A stretch of 64,000 bases of DNA from Apiosordaria backusii (taxonomy: Eukaryota > Ascomycota > Sordariomycetes > Sordariales > Lasiosphaeriaceae). Within the stretch, counting starts at the first letter, position 1; the number at the start of each line of letters is the position of its first letter. Positions 33,084 through 43,701 of the stretch are shown piece after piece. The notes beneath the pieces are model-generated. The model searched no databases, was not told the DNA's origin, and worked only from the letters and a program-made list of their open reading frames with translations. Where the stretch lies: NCBI GenBank assembly GCA_030549205.1, contig JAUKTV010000009.1, positions 1 through 64,000 on the forward strand, written 5' to 3'. A program made the translations under genes and the position numbers.

Positions 33084-33275
33084 TCATTTCTTGACCAGCA
33101 TAGCCTTCATATGTTGATCAGCCAGGTGGAATCTTCCGCACGCCTTATTATACACCGCGATATACACAAGGGAGCAGGATCTGCGGTTTTTCTTGTCGTC
33201 GCAGTCGAGGCGCAACGACTCGAAGAACACGATACAGCCTTGAGCTGCGCACATCTCGTATCTCCAGATGCACAT
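33084..33275 (-). CDS. Small cysteine-containing protein, 63 residues
   Basis: A short frame starting MCIWRYEMCAAQGC, with five cysteines in the first half and two more near the middle (DCDDKK, RRSC, KACGR), and a basic end (MLVKK). It resembles the many short, unnamed fungal proteins with an MC.. start and a cysteine-rich core, but no family can be named. Support comes from its upstream region. A TATA-like stretch (ATATATATAG on the plus strand, 33505-33515) lies about 230 bp before the ATG. A CAA/CCAA-rich leader follows, as seen in highly expressed fungal genes. The longer open frame up to 33527 would be mostly this leader. Confidence 0.5.
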   Translation of the reverse strand: MCIWRYEMCAAQGCIVFFESLRLDCDDKKNRRSCSLVYIAVYNKACGRFHLADQHMKAMLVKK

Positions 33276-34476
33276 AGTTTTTGAGCGATTGTTTGCTTGA
33301 TTGGGTTGTGGAATTAGCAAGATGTTGCTTGGCGGCGAAAGCAGTACAGTTGACAGTACTACTTGTGTTTGTTGGATAGGTAAGGTTGGCGGAGACTTCA
33401 AGTTTGTGGTTGGCTTCGTGGAAGAGAAATACAGTTTTGGTTGTTCTTGAGGAGGGTTACTGAGAGTCTTGAAAGAGCGGCATAACACTGGGTATTTCAA
33501 GCCCTCATATATATAGAGGTAGGACATCGCTACTCATAGCTACTTGTAGCAGGTGTGAAGCAGGGACCACTCATCCCCATGCTGTAGTTCCACCGAGACG
33601 TTTCTTGAAACGAACTGGATCAAGTTAACTTCTCATTTGCTTTTCGGATGGTGCATGAGTTGGCACTGCCTCCAAAAAACCTCCGATAACCGCTAGTTTC
33701 CGTGGTCAGCCAACGAGGTAGCAGACTTTATTTCAGGTATTCTGAAACGGCATAACAACTGCTGCTTCAGCTTTCTCACCAACAACAAATTGTAACACTC
33801 ACGGTGCCGAATCTTACTTGATGTCGAACTCTCAGCTCACAATGCTATCTCAGGAACTCAGCGGTAAGGTGGACAGAACCCGGAACCTCATACACAACGA
33901 TACCGGTCACATTGGGATGAAATCTTTATTAAACACCGGACACTGCCGGCACAACCAAGGTCACACATTTTCATTCATGAAGGAAATTCTTAATGGCAGG
34001 TGATCTCATTTCTGTATAACCTTGATCCAACGCACCCAGTTCTAACTAAGGGAGGTACCTAGTCAGTGCCCGAGTCCCTAAAACCAAATTCCACACTCAA
34101 GGCCCTTGCTCTCTCTGAAGAAAAAGTCAGGAGTCTTCTAAACTCATTTGTTCTTATCCCCTATGATCTGACATCGCGCAGCTCAAGGATCCAACATGGA
34201 AACAGGCCCGGTCGCGGCACTCTTGTTGGGGGCCTCGTGATTCCAACAGAATTTCGGTGGGCAGAGTCTACGCCTTACTGATTAACTACCGTATCTTCAC
34301 ATTCCTCTCATACAATGGATGATGGACATGCTTCTGAAGCATGCTTGTGAATTGCAATACCTGAAATATGCCGTGCCTGGGACTAACATGACAGACCGTT
34401 AATCAATCTCAAACTCTCTGTCCAAAAATACATGTCTCGGTTATTGCCCCATGTCTTTCACATCGACAACAGCTGC
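33276..34476. other. Intergenic region, mostly empty
   Basis: The left part is the leader and promoter of the 63-residue gene (to about 33520). The rest is AT-neutral DNA without a supportable gene. The right end is the 3' flank of the dioxygenase gene. Confidence 0.5.
33503..33518 (-). promoter_or_regulatory. TATA-like box for the 63-residue gene
   Basis: The minus strand reads CCTCTATATATATGAGG, a consensus-like TATA element, followed by a leader rich in CAA and CC runs and then the ATG at 33275. Confidence 0.5.
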
Positions 34477-35718
34477 TCAGTGGCCGACTCCATTCCCGTC
34501 GGCCCCATTCACCCCATCCCCATTCGCTTTTTCTGCCTTCAATCTCTTCTGTCTCTCCAATCTGCCTTCACTCTTCGAATCGAAATATGCTAGTGGTTTC
34601 AGTTAGCGACGTTCCATCATTCAACACTAGAAACCATAGAAACAGAATCCGAGTACGTACGCTTCTCACCGAAAACAGTCGTCCTAATCCCCCTCCTCGG
34701 CGCCTCATACGATCCAGGAATAACCCGATGAACCACAGCCCTGTTATCCCAAAGCGCGACACTCCCCACTTCCCACTTAAACCTCACGTAATGATCATCC
34801 GCGGCATGGATGTGATAATTCAAAAAGTCCAGGATCTTGTCCCCCTCATACTTCTTCAACTCGGCGAAACCCGTAACAAAGCCAGGGTTGACGTTCAGCG
34901 CCCTGAGGCCAGTGACGGGATGAGTTCGGACGGCAGGGTGGTGAGTGTCGACAGGAGCCCTGTTGGGGGGCACCTGCCAGAGGTCGAGGATGGTGTCGTA
35001 CTGGAGGCGGGAGGTGTGGGCTGCGTGGAGACCAGACAAAAAGTTCCTAATTTTAGTTCGTTAGGATACGGCAGACAAAGTAAGGGGCAGCAATAGGTGT
35101 AGTACTTCATGGCATCTGATAGGGAATCATAGAGGCCGTAGGACGATACCCAGGCTGTATCACCACCAACAGGAGGGTGCTCCTCCATTCTGAGCATTGA
35201 GTACGAAGGCGGATTGATCTCGAAAGAGGTATCGGCATGGAAATCACCGCTTGGCCAAGGAGTGTAGGCCAATATCTCCCTGTGGTCTACCGTACTACCC
35301 CGGATGACATGGTGGCGGGTGTCCTTCTGGGAAGGATGACGGTCGAGCTCTCCATAGTGTTCGAAAAGTTTGACCTGGCCTTCGGTAGTCAGATCTTGGG
35401 AACGGAAGAAGACTACACCACACTCGTTGACCAAGAGGGCAAGTTCGTCGAGTTGCTGTGGTGTTAAGGCGGAGAGCTGGACGTTCTCTAGGACGGTGCC
35501 AATCGATTCAGTCAAAGGAACTACTTTGATGCCAGGAATTGACAGCAAAGATCTCTTCTCGGGGTCGGCAAAGAGGCCTCTATCGGGCGCCGGGGTTCGT
35601 TCTTTGTGTGGTGGCTCTGGGGGACATGATCTTTGATTTTGGGATTGAAGTTTGGGTGGAGGGTGACTGGGAAACCCGAGTCTGGGGAAACGTTTGCGCG
35701 GGCTGCAAGGAGGGCCAT
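34477..35718 (-). CDS. TauD/TfdA-family Fe(II)/2-oxoglutarate dioxygenase, one apparent frameshift
   Basis: Exons 35718-35106, 35046-34661 and 34589-34477. The predicted reaction is 2-oxoglutarate-dependent hydroxylation, often of sulfonates, releasing sulfite. Motifs are intact: iron ligands HxD in GDFHADTSFE and the distal His in NRAVVHRVIP, plus the 2-oxoglutarate Arg in GIRTTVFGE. The last intron is needed to give the family end PYFDSKSEGR. The N-terminal part (VTLHPNFNPKIKDHVPQSHH) and the next part (DRGLFADPEKRSLLSIPG) are in different frames. They meet at a C4 run (plus-strand GGGG 35592-35595), where one additional C would join them and also give the intron phase needed downstream. 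It is divergent from an MFS gene. The substrate cannot be fixed from sequence. Confidence 0.83.
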
Positions 35719-36626
35719 TCTTACTCCCAGAACTGTTCAGGTTGGCGTGGCTTGTGGATAAGTTTAGTCAGGAAGGTGCGTTCTGGAGTCTTCAATCTCG
35801 GTCGTTTCGGCTTCACTTTCACCTTCGCTCACCCACTTCCAACGACGCATCTCGGCCTTCAAATATCAACCAAACGCCCAAATCTTCGGCATCTTGCCAT
35901 GATGCAACTTTTGTTCATCCTTTGTTATCATGACTCTACGCCCGCTTAAGTCCGAGGTGTGTCTCGACGGTTTGAAATGCCGCCAAACATGCCATCCCGA
36001 CGTGCTGGTGAAGGCCTGCAGTCGCACAGCGCCCACGACAGAAAGTTATGAGACGATGCAGGCATCTAATGACATGCTCAGCCATCAAGCCAATCCCACA
36101 TCGTTCGTATGCATGATGCAGCGCTCATTCGGTGCCGTTACGGATGTGTCTGCCGAGCGAGGGGGTTTGGTGGTATTTCAAGAGGCTGAGAGTGGAAACT
36201 CACGATGGTGACAGATGACGTGCCTCTCCACGTCGATGGCATCAAGCACGCCAAACTGGCACAAACCCCTGCGCAACTGCTGCACCACCGCTGCACCACG
36301 AATTCACCTCAAGGTATGAATTTTCTTGCACTGGTTCGTTTTCGGGTTAATGGGTAACTGAATTCAAGATACTAGTGTGTTTAATACATGAAGGCAACCA
36401 AGGACGATAAATATTAGTGAAAAAACAAGGCTCCATTGAGCCTGAACCCATGTCGACCTGACTCGGTCATAGACTCATAATTGGGTATAGATAGATAGCA
36501 AGAGGTTGCGTTGCATACATTGGAAGTCCATTTTCACTTCTCTTGGTATCCTAGCGTTGAGCGTTTCCGTTTTCTGCTGCTTTTCTATTTCTCTGATTTT
36601 ATTTTTGAGACCCAATTGTCGCCAAA
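35719..36626. promoter_or_regulatory. Shared divergent promoter of dioxygenase and MFS genes
   Basis: 908 bp separate two divergent ATGs. An inverted ATGnnnnCAT (ATGCAGGCAT, 36056-36065) has the half-sites and spacing of the CYS3/MetR-type sulfur-regulator site ATGRYRYCAT, although its centre deviates. ATGATGCA appears at 35899-35906 and again near 36116. These are suggestive only. Confidence 0.35.
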
Positions 36627-38550
36627 ATGGCCGACGAAAAGCACCTCGAGAAGGTGACAGCGAGTAGTGTGAGCCAAAGTTTGACTGATGACGATGGGCA
36701 AGAGATCACATGGACAGAGGAGGAAGAGAAGGCTCTCCTTCGGCAGTATGCCCCTTTGTCCAATTGAACCTTACCTGGATAGGTAGTCTCTGACATGAGT
36801 CTGTTCCAGAGTTGATTTTCTTGTCATGCCTCTTTTGATCCTCGGCTTCTTTGCCCTTCAAATAGATCGCGGCAATATGTAAGTTGTTCCGAGTCTTGAA
36901 TGCCTCTATCTAGACAATGGTGACTAACATGCACAACATCAAGCGGCAACGCGATGACAGATTTCTTCATGCAAGAAGTAGGAATCACACAGTTCGAATT
37001 CAATATTGGCCAGCAGCTCTTGTCTACTGGAATCGTGCTTCTTGAAGTAAGTTGTCATCTCCCAGACCTCTGAGCTGAGAATTAACAAACCACAGATCCC
37101 CAGCAACATCATCTTGTATCGAGTCGGCCCAACACTATGGATCGGCTGCCAAATTCTAGCTTGGGGTTCGGTCGCTACTTTCCAAGCTTTCATCAAGGGC
37201 AAGGGGTTGGGGCCATATCTGGCGACGAGATTGCTCCTGGGGTATGGGTCTCCTTCTCACATATCCATTTTTGGTAGCCGAGACTAACCTTCCACACAAC
37301 AGTCTCTGCGAAGCCGGCTTCATTCCAGCCGGTCTTTACACTATGACCCGGTGGTACAAACGCAGTGAGATTTCGAGACGTTTCTCGTATTACTTCATCG
37401 GAAACCTCTTCGCAGGTGCTTGCTCTGGCCTCATTGCTTATGGAATGTGCGTTTATCCCCGGTTGCCGCTCTTGTTTTAATGCGTGTCTGACCCGAATTC
37501 AACAGCCTGCATATGAGAGGAATTGCCGGCCTGTCAGGGTGGCAATGGTTGTTCCTTGGAAGTTCCTCAGTTTCAACTTGCATCGAATTAAACTAACAAG
37601 GAGACAACAGTTGGAAGGAGTCTTCACCATTCTTGTCGGCTTCATCTTCATCGCCTTCTTTCCCCAGTCTCCGGCCAACCCGAGATCTTTGATCTCAGGG
37701 AAGACTTTCCGCTATTTCACCGAGAGGGAGTCTGCCATTTTGCAGGCACGTGTATTCAAGGACGACCCAACCAAGCTTCAGCCAAGGCAGAGTGTTAGCT
37801 GGGGTGAGGTGAAAGACACTGTAGGTCACATCGTTCTCGTCATGAAAAAAACAACAAGAAACTGACAGAAAGACAAATAGTTCACCAACTGGCGCATCCT
37901 CCCTCACTTCCTGACCACCGTCCTCGGAATGGCCTCTGCACATGCTATGGGTGCTTACGCCCCAACCCTCGTCATATCTTTTGGCTTCGGCAGGCTGCAG
38001 TCCAACGCCATGATGACTATCGGGGCGTGGATCCTCCTGGTCCTCAACCTTCTCTGGGGATGGCTCGCCGATAAATACAGCAAGAGAGGCCTGATGGTGT
38101 TCTTGGGTGTCCTGGGTCTCTGGGGCTTCCAGCTCGGCAACCGCCTGCTCATCACCTCCCCCAACAGAGATCTCCGCTTTGGTATCCTCACCATGGCCAC
38201 TGCTTTCCAGGCCAACTGGCGTATGTTACTCCTTCTCCTCTACCTCTAGATTATTCCACTAACAGAATTCTGATTTAGACGCCGTCAACGGAGCCTGGCT
38301 CTCCCTCAACGCCAAATCCGCCGGCGAGCGCTCCATCACCATGGCCATCTTCGTCATGGGCGCCAACATTGCCGGCATCGCCGGCTCGCAAATCTTCCAG
38401 GCGCACGACGCGCCTGTGTACCGAACCGGCTGGACCATCATTGTCGCTCTCTGCTCTGCCTCGCTGTTCATGTCGATTGTTGCCAATGCGCAGTATTGGT
38501 TACTGAACAAGTTCCAGAAGAGGCAAGGGGAGGAGAGGTACAAGTATTAA
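36627..38550 (+). CDS. MFS transporter of the Dal5/anion-cation symporter family
   Basis: Nine exons: 36627-36745, 36810-36878, 36944-37046, 37096-37241, 37303-37446, 37506-37557, 37611-37820, 37881-38220 and 38279-38550, giving 484 residues, normal for the family. It is a plasma-membrane importer of organic anions; relatives carry allantoate, nicotinate, pantothenate, biotin, cysteine or sulfonates. Family marks are VDFLVMPLL, the first-helix ending LQIDRGNIGNA, GFIPAGLYTMTRWYKRSE, and WGWLADKYSKRG between later helices. The intron after exon 6 is odd: protein continuity (GWQWLFL|LEG) needs a donor reading GGAAGT rather than GTAAGT. Every other intron is canonical. Divergence from a TauD-type gene suggests import of the dioxygenase substrate. 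Confidence 0.88.
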
Positions 38551-39436
38551 AAGGAACACCCCGTACATTTGGATAAATAGACGATAGATGAATACCCAAA
38601 AATGATGACATGACAATGAAGTAGTGTTGTGATATGTGAAAGCCACACCGCGATCTTGGTTGAGGGATTGAGTTCCAGAGGAAAACTGGAAGCCCAAGAA
38701 TTTATCATCGGCACAGTGCCGTATTTTGATGTATTAGCTGCAGTCCCATAGCTACTGTAGGATAAGTCTACTTCTTTGATACAATTCCAGTACACATGGC
38801 CTCTGACCTCCCCCCCAAGTTTTCTGTGCTAACCTTTGAGATAGGGAAAACAAGGTAGTGCCTTTTTCACGGATGTCAAGAGGATACTATGACTTCTACG
38901 TAGTGCAAGATAAGGTAAATGAATTGTGAGTTGAGACGAAACAGCCGCTTTGACACCTTGTTTATGGGTTTGATGTGTTCCGATGAATAAGCGAGCGAGT
39001 CAGAGCTTGAAAACCACACAGTACTACTCCAAGTCCGGGTACCGGGTCGCGGGAAAAGAAATATATTACTGCGGCACAGGTTCGCGGCAAAGATGGCACC
39101 CAAGTCACTCGTCTTACACACGCTCCAATAGCATCACTACGCGAGAAAAGGTACAACGGGTGTGGCTGACATTGTTGGGATGGGAGCGGCACGGTTGCAA
39201 CACCATCCCAACTAGGTAGGTACCGTACACAAGACAACGCAGCTCAACCTCATGCGTCGTCGTCGAACAAGGTATCAGAGATGTTTTGAAGTATTTTTCG
39301 GCTTTTAGTTATTGTACGTCAGCTATTCTATCGTGTACTTGAACGCAGTACGTGGGTATATATATCCGTATCCAATCATGTCCATAGAGGGAAAATAAAG
39401 GGTTTTTTGTACACAAAAGAAATCATCCGGCTCTTC
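38551..39436. other. Convergent intergenic region
   Basis: 886 bp between the 3' ends of the MFS (+) and rhodopsin-like (-) genes. No gene seen. A GGTAGGTACC motif lies near 39215. Confidence 0.55.
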
Positions 39437-40835
39437 TTAAAACCCTTCTTTGGTAACCACCAAGTCATGCTTCACTTCGATACCCCTGAGTCCCTGCTCC
39501 CGCCATTGCGAGGTTGGTACCGGCCGCGTAACTGTTGGCGCAGGTGAGCCGACTTTGATCTCCGTCCTTACTGTAGGCTTGAGACCCAGTTTCAACCTGT
39601 TCATCGAACGCCCGTACTGCTCATGACCCTCCACTCTTTCTACTCTGACCTCCTTGTCTGACCTGTCATCGCTCTGGAGCTCGACGTCCTCGGGATAGAT
39701 GATGCTTCTTGTACTTCCGGTTTCGTTCCGAGACCTCTTGCTCTTGCTTGGGGCGGTCCCATCGCGTCCAGATGATTTCTGATAGCTGCCGTAGCTGTTG
39801 CTTGAGTTCATAGAGGGAAAGACTTTGGCAACGAGAGGTCGGAGGGTCGGGAGACAAGCGCATGTGATGCCGGAGCAGAGCTCACCGATGGACCAGCAGG
39901 AGGAGGCAACATTGTCCCATGTTGTGTCCTCGCTGAGGCGGAGATATTGAATGCGAATGACGGAGATAGCGCAGGTCTGTGGCAATGAGTTAGAGAATGG
40001 AAATCGTTAGGGAGTGTGATAGAAAGACTCACAAAGAAACCCAAGCAGAAGATACCAATCAAGGCCAGCTTCTGGTTCTTTTTGAGATTCAGTCTGCTCA
40101 GAGCAGGCAGAGGCACCACAAAGACAATAACGTCGGTAACAATGTTGCCTGCTGCGTTAATATACCAGAACGGCAGGTTGGGAATGCAAGTTCCCGGTGT
40201 CTCTGGCAGCCAGAACTTCTCAATAGGTGTGCAGGTGAAGATGACGACCAGTAGCTGAGAGATAGACCACAAAGCAACGATAATCCCCGCAAACATCACA
40301 ACCTTTCTCATCTGCGGGGTGCCGAGGATACGCCAGTACTGGAGGAGGAAGGTGATTTTGATAGCTGTCAAGGAGCCGTTGTAGAGGACGATGGAGGTGT
40401 AGAATGTCTATCCATGGCTGTCAGATCACACTGCAAACACAATATGGCAGCTAGCTGGCTTGGAAGAGACATACCCTGAAATACTTCCAAAGCTGAGATG
40501 TGTCTACCACGGCGATATGTTTGCCATGTCCGTAGATTGTATCTAAAGTGGGTAATGGTAAGCCAAAGAGGTTCCTGAAGGCACAACAGACAGATATATC
40601 ACGACGTACTAGAAGCAACCATAGTCCCGCTACCAATGGCCAAAAGAAGAGCTACAATGGCAGCCCAATCGTCCATCCCGAATTGGCGAATTAGTTTGGC
40701 GCGAGCATAAGCCCGGAAACCGACGGCAGTTGTGGCGGCCGTCAAGCACACAGCCACGACGGCGATGACTACTCCAGCTCGGGATTCGTACATTTCGGGT
40801 GCTAGACCCTCTGGAGGTGTGAAAGTGCCCGACAT
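39437..40835 (-). CDS. Fungal rhodopsin-domain (SAT4/PTH11-like) seven-helix membrane protein
   Basis: Four exons, 40835-40610, 40542-40475, 40407-40033 and 39976-39437, give 402 residues. The family hallmark is seven helices with RAYARAKLIRQFGMDDW after helix 2. LLQYWRILGTP, WLPETPGTCIP (the extracellular cysteine loop), and AAGNIVTDVIVFVVPLPAL are also typical. The long, charged cytosolic tail (after PTLRPLVAKVFPS, about 150 residues) is Ser/Lys/Arg-rich and could be phosphorylated. No N-terminal CFEM domain is present. Related proteins act as candidate G-protein-coupled receptors for surface or plant cues, but most are uncharacterised. Introns are 67, 67 and 56 bp with canonical ends. Confidence 0.9.
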
Positions 40836-41206
40836 CTTGTGTGTGTAATGTGATGAAAGAATGGAATGTCCAGTCGAGTTGGATCGCTGAAACGATCAAG
40901 AGGACCTGAGGAGGTCCACAGCGGAAGCTATCGGCGGGCGCAGACTACCATGATATACCGAGACGGACCGGCGTCGCTTGCGGGGAATATCACGGACCTC
41001 TAGAGTCGGTCAGGGTAGTGGGTGTGCTGTGTGTCGTTGGGACGGCCTGATGCAAGAGGGGCGGCAGAAGGAAGGAAAGGGGTCGTGTTTTCTGCAAGTG
41101 CTGTGTCTCGAGCGATATAAGTCACAGCCTTTGAGTCCTCGCCTTGGAGTCTTCCCCGGATTCTTACATACATAGCAGGCCCAACCGTCTGCACGCTCAG
41201 ATCTCT

Positions 41207-41272
41207 TGGGGGGGCCCTCGTCAAGAAACCCCCATGTCGAGGGCACCCCCAGAAACGCTCCATGGGGGGTTT
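41207..41272. repeat. Two interlocking inverted repeats (H-type pseudoknot geometry)
   Basis: Arms TGGGGGGGCCCTCG (41207-41220) and CGAGGGCACCCCCA (41238-41251) pair over 13 of 14 positions with a 17-base loop. Within that loop AAACCCCCATG (41226-41236) pairs with CATGGGGGGTTT (41261-41272), apart from one bulged G. A loop that pairs outside its own hairpin is the geometry of an H-type pseudoknot. Confidence 0.6.
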
Positions 41273-43441
41273 ATTTTATTGGACACAAGCATGGCAACTG
41301 GTTCGTGCTACGCTAGAGGTCGCATCGCCCAGGCTTTCGATTCCGCTCCAATGCCGCAAACTCTCGGCGGGCGAGCTCCGGACGTGGTGGTAGCTCGAAA
41401 TTCCGGGGACCTCGATTTTATCCGGAGGGGCCATCCCAGGTCTTCTTTGCAGAGTCCCTTTCGCCCCAATGCAGGTCAAGCCGGGACGGCGGGACTGTTC
41501 GAGTCTTGAGCATCCAGCAGGCATCAGATTTGGAAAGGTGTCCGACTGCGTGTCCACTTTTGGCACCTGACAATCTCTTCAAGAATCCGAGCAGTGATTT
41601 ACACGTGTACTAGCGCACAGGACTAGTTGATGTATCAGTGTTATGGAATCCATAGTGTACGTCGATATCCTATCGATTTACAGCTTTCCCAGCCATGGAC
41701 TGTTCCTGGGGCTCGTGACCAAAGCCATGGTGGGACTGGGACGCGGCTCGGTAGTGCGTAAAAACTCTTGCGTCTTGCAGTGCTCTCAGTTGCGTAGTTT
41801 CCAGCCACGAATTTGGATCCGAGATGGTGGTCATCCTGTCATTGGTGGTGAGGGGAGCCAGAGAAGCAGAAACACAGAAGTGCAAGGATGGCGTTCCATG
41901 GTTGATGGCCCATGTCTTCCTAATGCGTGCGACGAACCCCGCACAGATCTCTTTTTGAGCAGTGTGGCATTTGGCCGTTGAAGACAAATGGAAATGATGT
42001 GCACTCTTTGCAGTCCCAGCCAGTCAGAAACGGGAAACCCAGCGGAAAGCCACACGCTAGACCACACTGGGCGCTGCGACTGTTCTTACTTCTCCGCTCT
42101 TGTCTGTGCACACGGGACAAGACCCGACCATCCATCTCGGCCCTCGACGCCCAAGTGGAAACAAGTCCATTCTTCGAAAACCTGTTGGTCTTCACAATTC
42201 TCATCACAGTACATACAGGAGCAAGGCCTGTCTGTGCGCTCGCAGCCGAAGCTTGATTGGTTTTAGAAGGTTCTTTGCTATCTGACAGGAGCACTGACTG
42301 TTTTGTGAGTTTCTAGCAATCCTTCCAGGTTTTGGTCGTGTTCGAGAGAGTCCAGCGAAAAGCCAAGAGGGGGTGATCACCGAACCAAACGTGTAGCAAT
42401 TCTGGCACTGGGAGATCATTGTTTTTGTTTTCCCCTGGTCAATTCCCCTGAACCTCTTGCAGAGATTGACATTTTGCCAGCACTCAATGAGCATCTCGTC
42501 TGCCGGACACACCGTGGGTATGTATGTACGTGGCACAGGGGTTACTGACGATTGAACCCAGGGATAAGGGATCGTCAATGCCGTGCGGCTCTTGAGAGAA
42601 GAAAATCCTTCCCAGCAACGTGGCTCAACGAAGTTATGGTTCTCTGTGATGAAAGAAAAAGCAACAACAGTCGACGTTCACTTGCGTCTCGACAACAGAA
42701 AAACTGAAGTAATCGAGTTCTCACCAACATTCAAGCTAAAAGTCTGGAAGGGCCGAAACATTTGGCTGCAGGTACGGATACGACTCCTCTCACCTCGCAA
42801 GCCAAACGAAGGCAACGGCGGATGATGGTGCCGACAAAGCTGAAAAGAAAAATGCATGTGGACAGACAGGGCGTGCAGACATCGCAATCGCTTCGAGTTG
42901 TGTCTCGTTCACAATATTCTGTCTAACCGAATGTGTGATAGATCGGTTAGAATAGTGTAAGCCCTAAATCTCATCGACTCCCTGCCACTGCCCAACCCCC
43001 CCTGCTTAGCCAAGGTGCCAGCGATCTTGATTGTGAATCTTGGGGGAGATCTGAGGGTGGAATCCTTCTGCCCAGGGCCCTCTTGAAGGAGAGATCGTTT
43101 CAGGACGACGTTGAGTCTCTTGTGTTAGGATGTAAGTAAGAGAATGCAGTCGACTAAATTAAAACCCGGTATAGCTTGCGAAGCATTGAAAAGAATGCAA
43201 CACTGCAGTGGTAGGTAGGCTAAGAATGGACAGTACCCCCGGACAGATGCTGGGCACACCAACCGGCTCGTAGCACAAATTATTCCGCCTGCCCCACGGG
43301 CATTTCCCTGTTGTGAGAGTTACATACATCGCTAAGCCCTAGAGCAAAACCACCAACGGAAGGATTCTGGTTCGCACCCGGGTTTCTGATCAGAATGTGG
43401 CTTTCCAATTTCATATTTTTAACGCTTGTTTATAGCTCAGC

Positions 43442-43448
43442 TATAAAA
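43442..43448 (+). promoter_or_regulatory. TATAAAA box
   Basis: TATAAAA lies 47 bp upstream of the ATG at 43495 of a small hypothetical frame. It may be a promoter element or chance. Confidence 0.3.
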
Positions 43449-43494
43449 CAATGGAGATAAAGGTCCTTCAAGATTGTACGCGAAGCACATGCAT

Positions 43495-43701
43495 ATGGCT
43501 TCGAATTCGAATAAGAAGAGCAAAAGAGGGGCAGCACTTGAGAGGGAAAGTTTCAGCACTGAGGATGATAGAGGTGAGAGTGAAGAAGACCATCAGGGTT
43601 CTATTTCCAGGTCCATCAGCTTGCGACCTGGATCAGTGGTGCCGTTCTGTCGGGCTTGTTGCTCGCGATGCCCATCAAATAAAACTTCATGGCTGGTTTG
43701 A
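43495..43701 (+). CDS. Hypothetical 68-residue protein, weak support
   Basis: The frame reads MASNSNKKSKRGAALERES and continues hydrophilic and Ser/Glu-rich to a Cys-containing end (PFCRACCSRC). A TATAAAA element precedes it. No domain is recognised and a further exon is possible. An overlapping frame (43451-43756) competes with it. Listed because the start context and the charged, low-hydrophobicity composition look more coding-like than surrounding shadows. Confidence 0.25.
   Translation: MASNSNKKSKRGAALERESFSTEDDRGESEEDHQGSISRSISLRPGSVVPFCRACCSRCPSNKTSWLV

Larger units (their letters stand above)
40836..43494. other. Intergenic region with a pseudoknot-like inverted repeat
   Basis: About 2.7 kb upstream of the receptor gene. 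Open frames up to 124 codons are present on both strands without domains. A strong pair of interlocking inverted repeats sits at 41207-41272. No tRNA was recognised; GGTTCGCACCCGG near 43370 resembles a B-box only superficially. Confidence 0.5.

Noticed and set aside
43360..43395. GGTTCGCACCCGG as a tRNA B-box
   Set aside because: No A-box or acceptor-stem pairing at tRNA distance.
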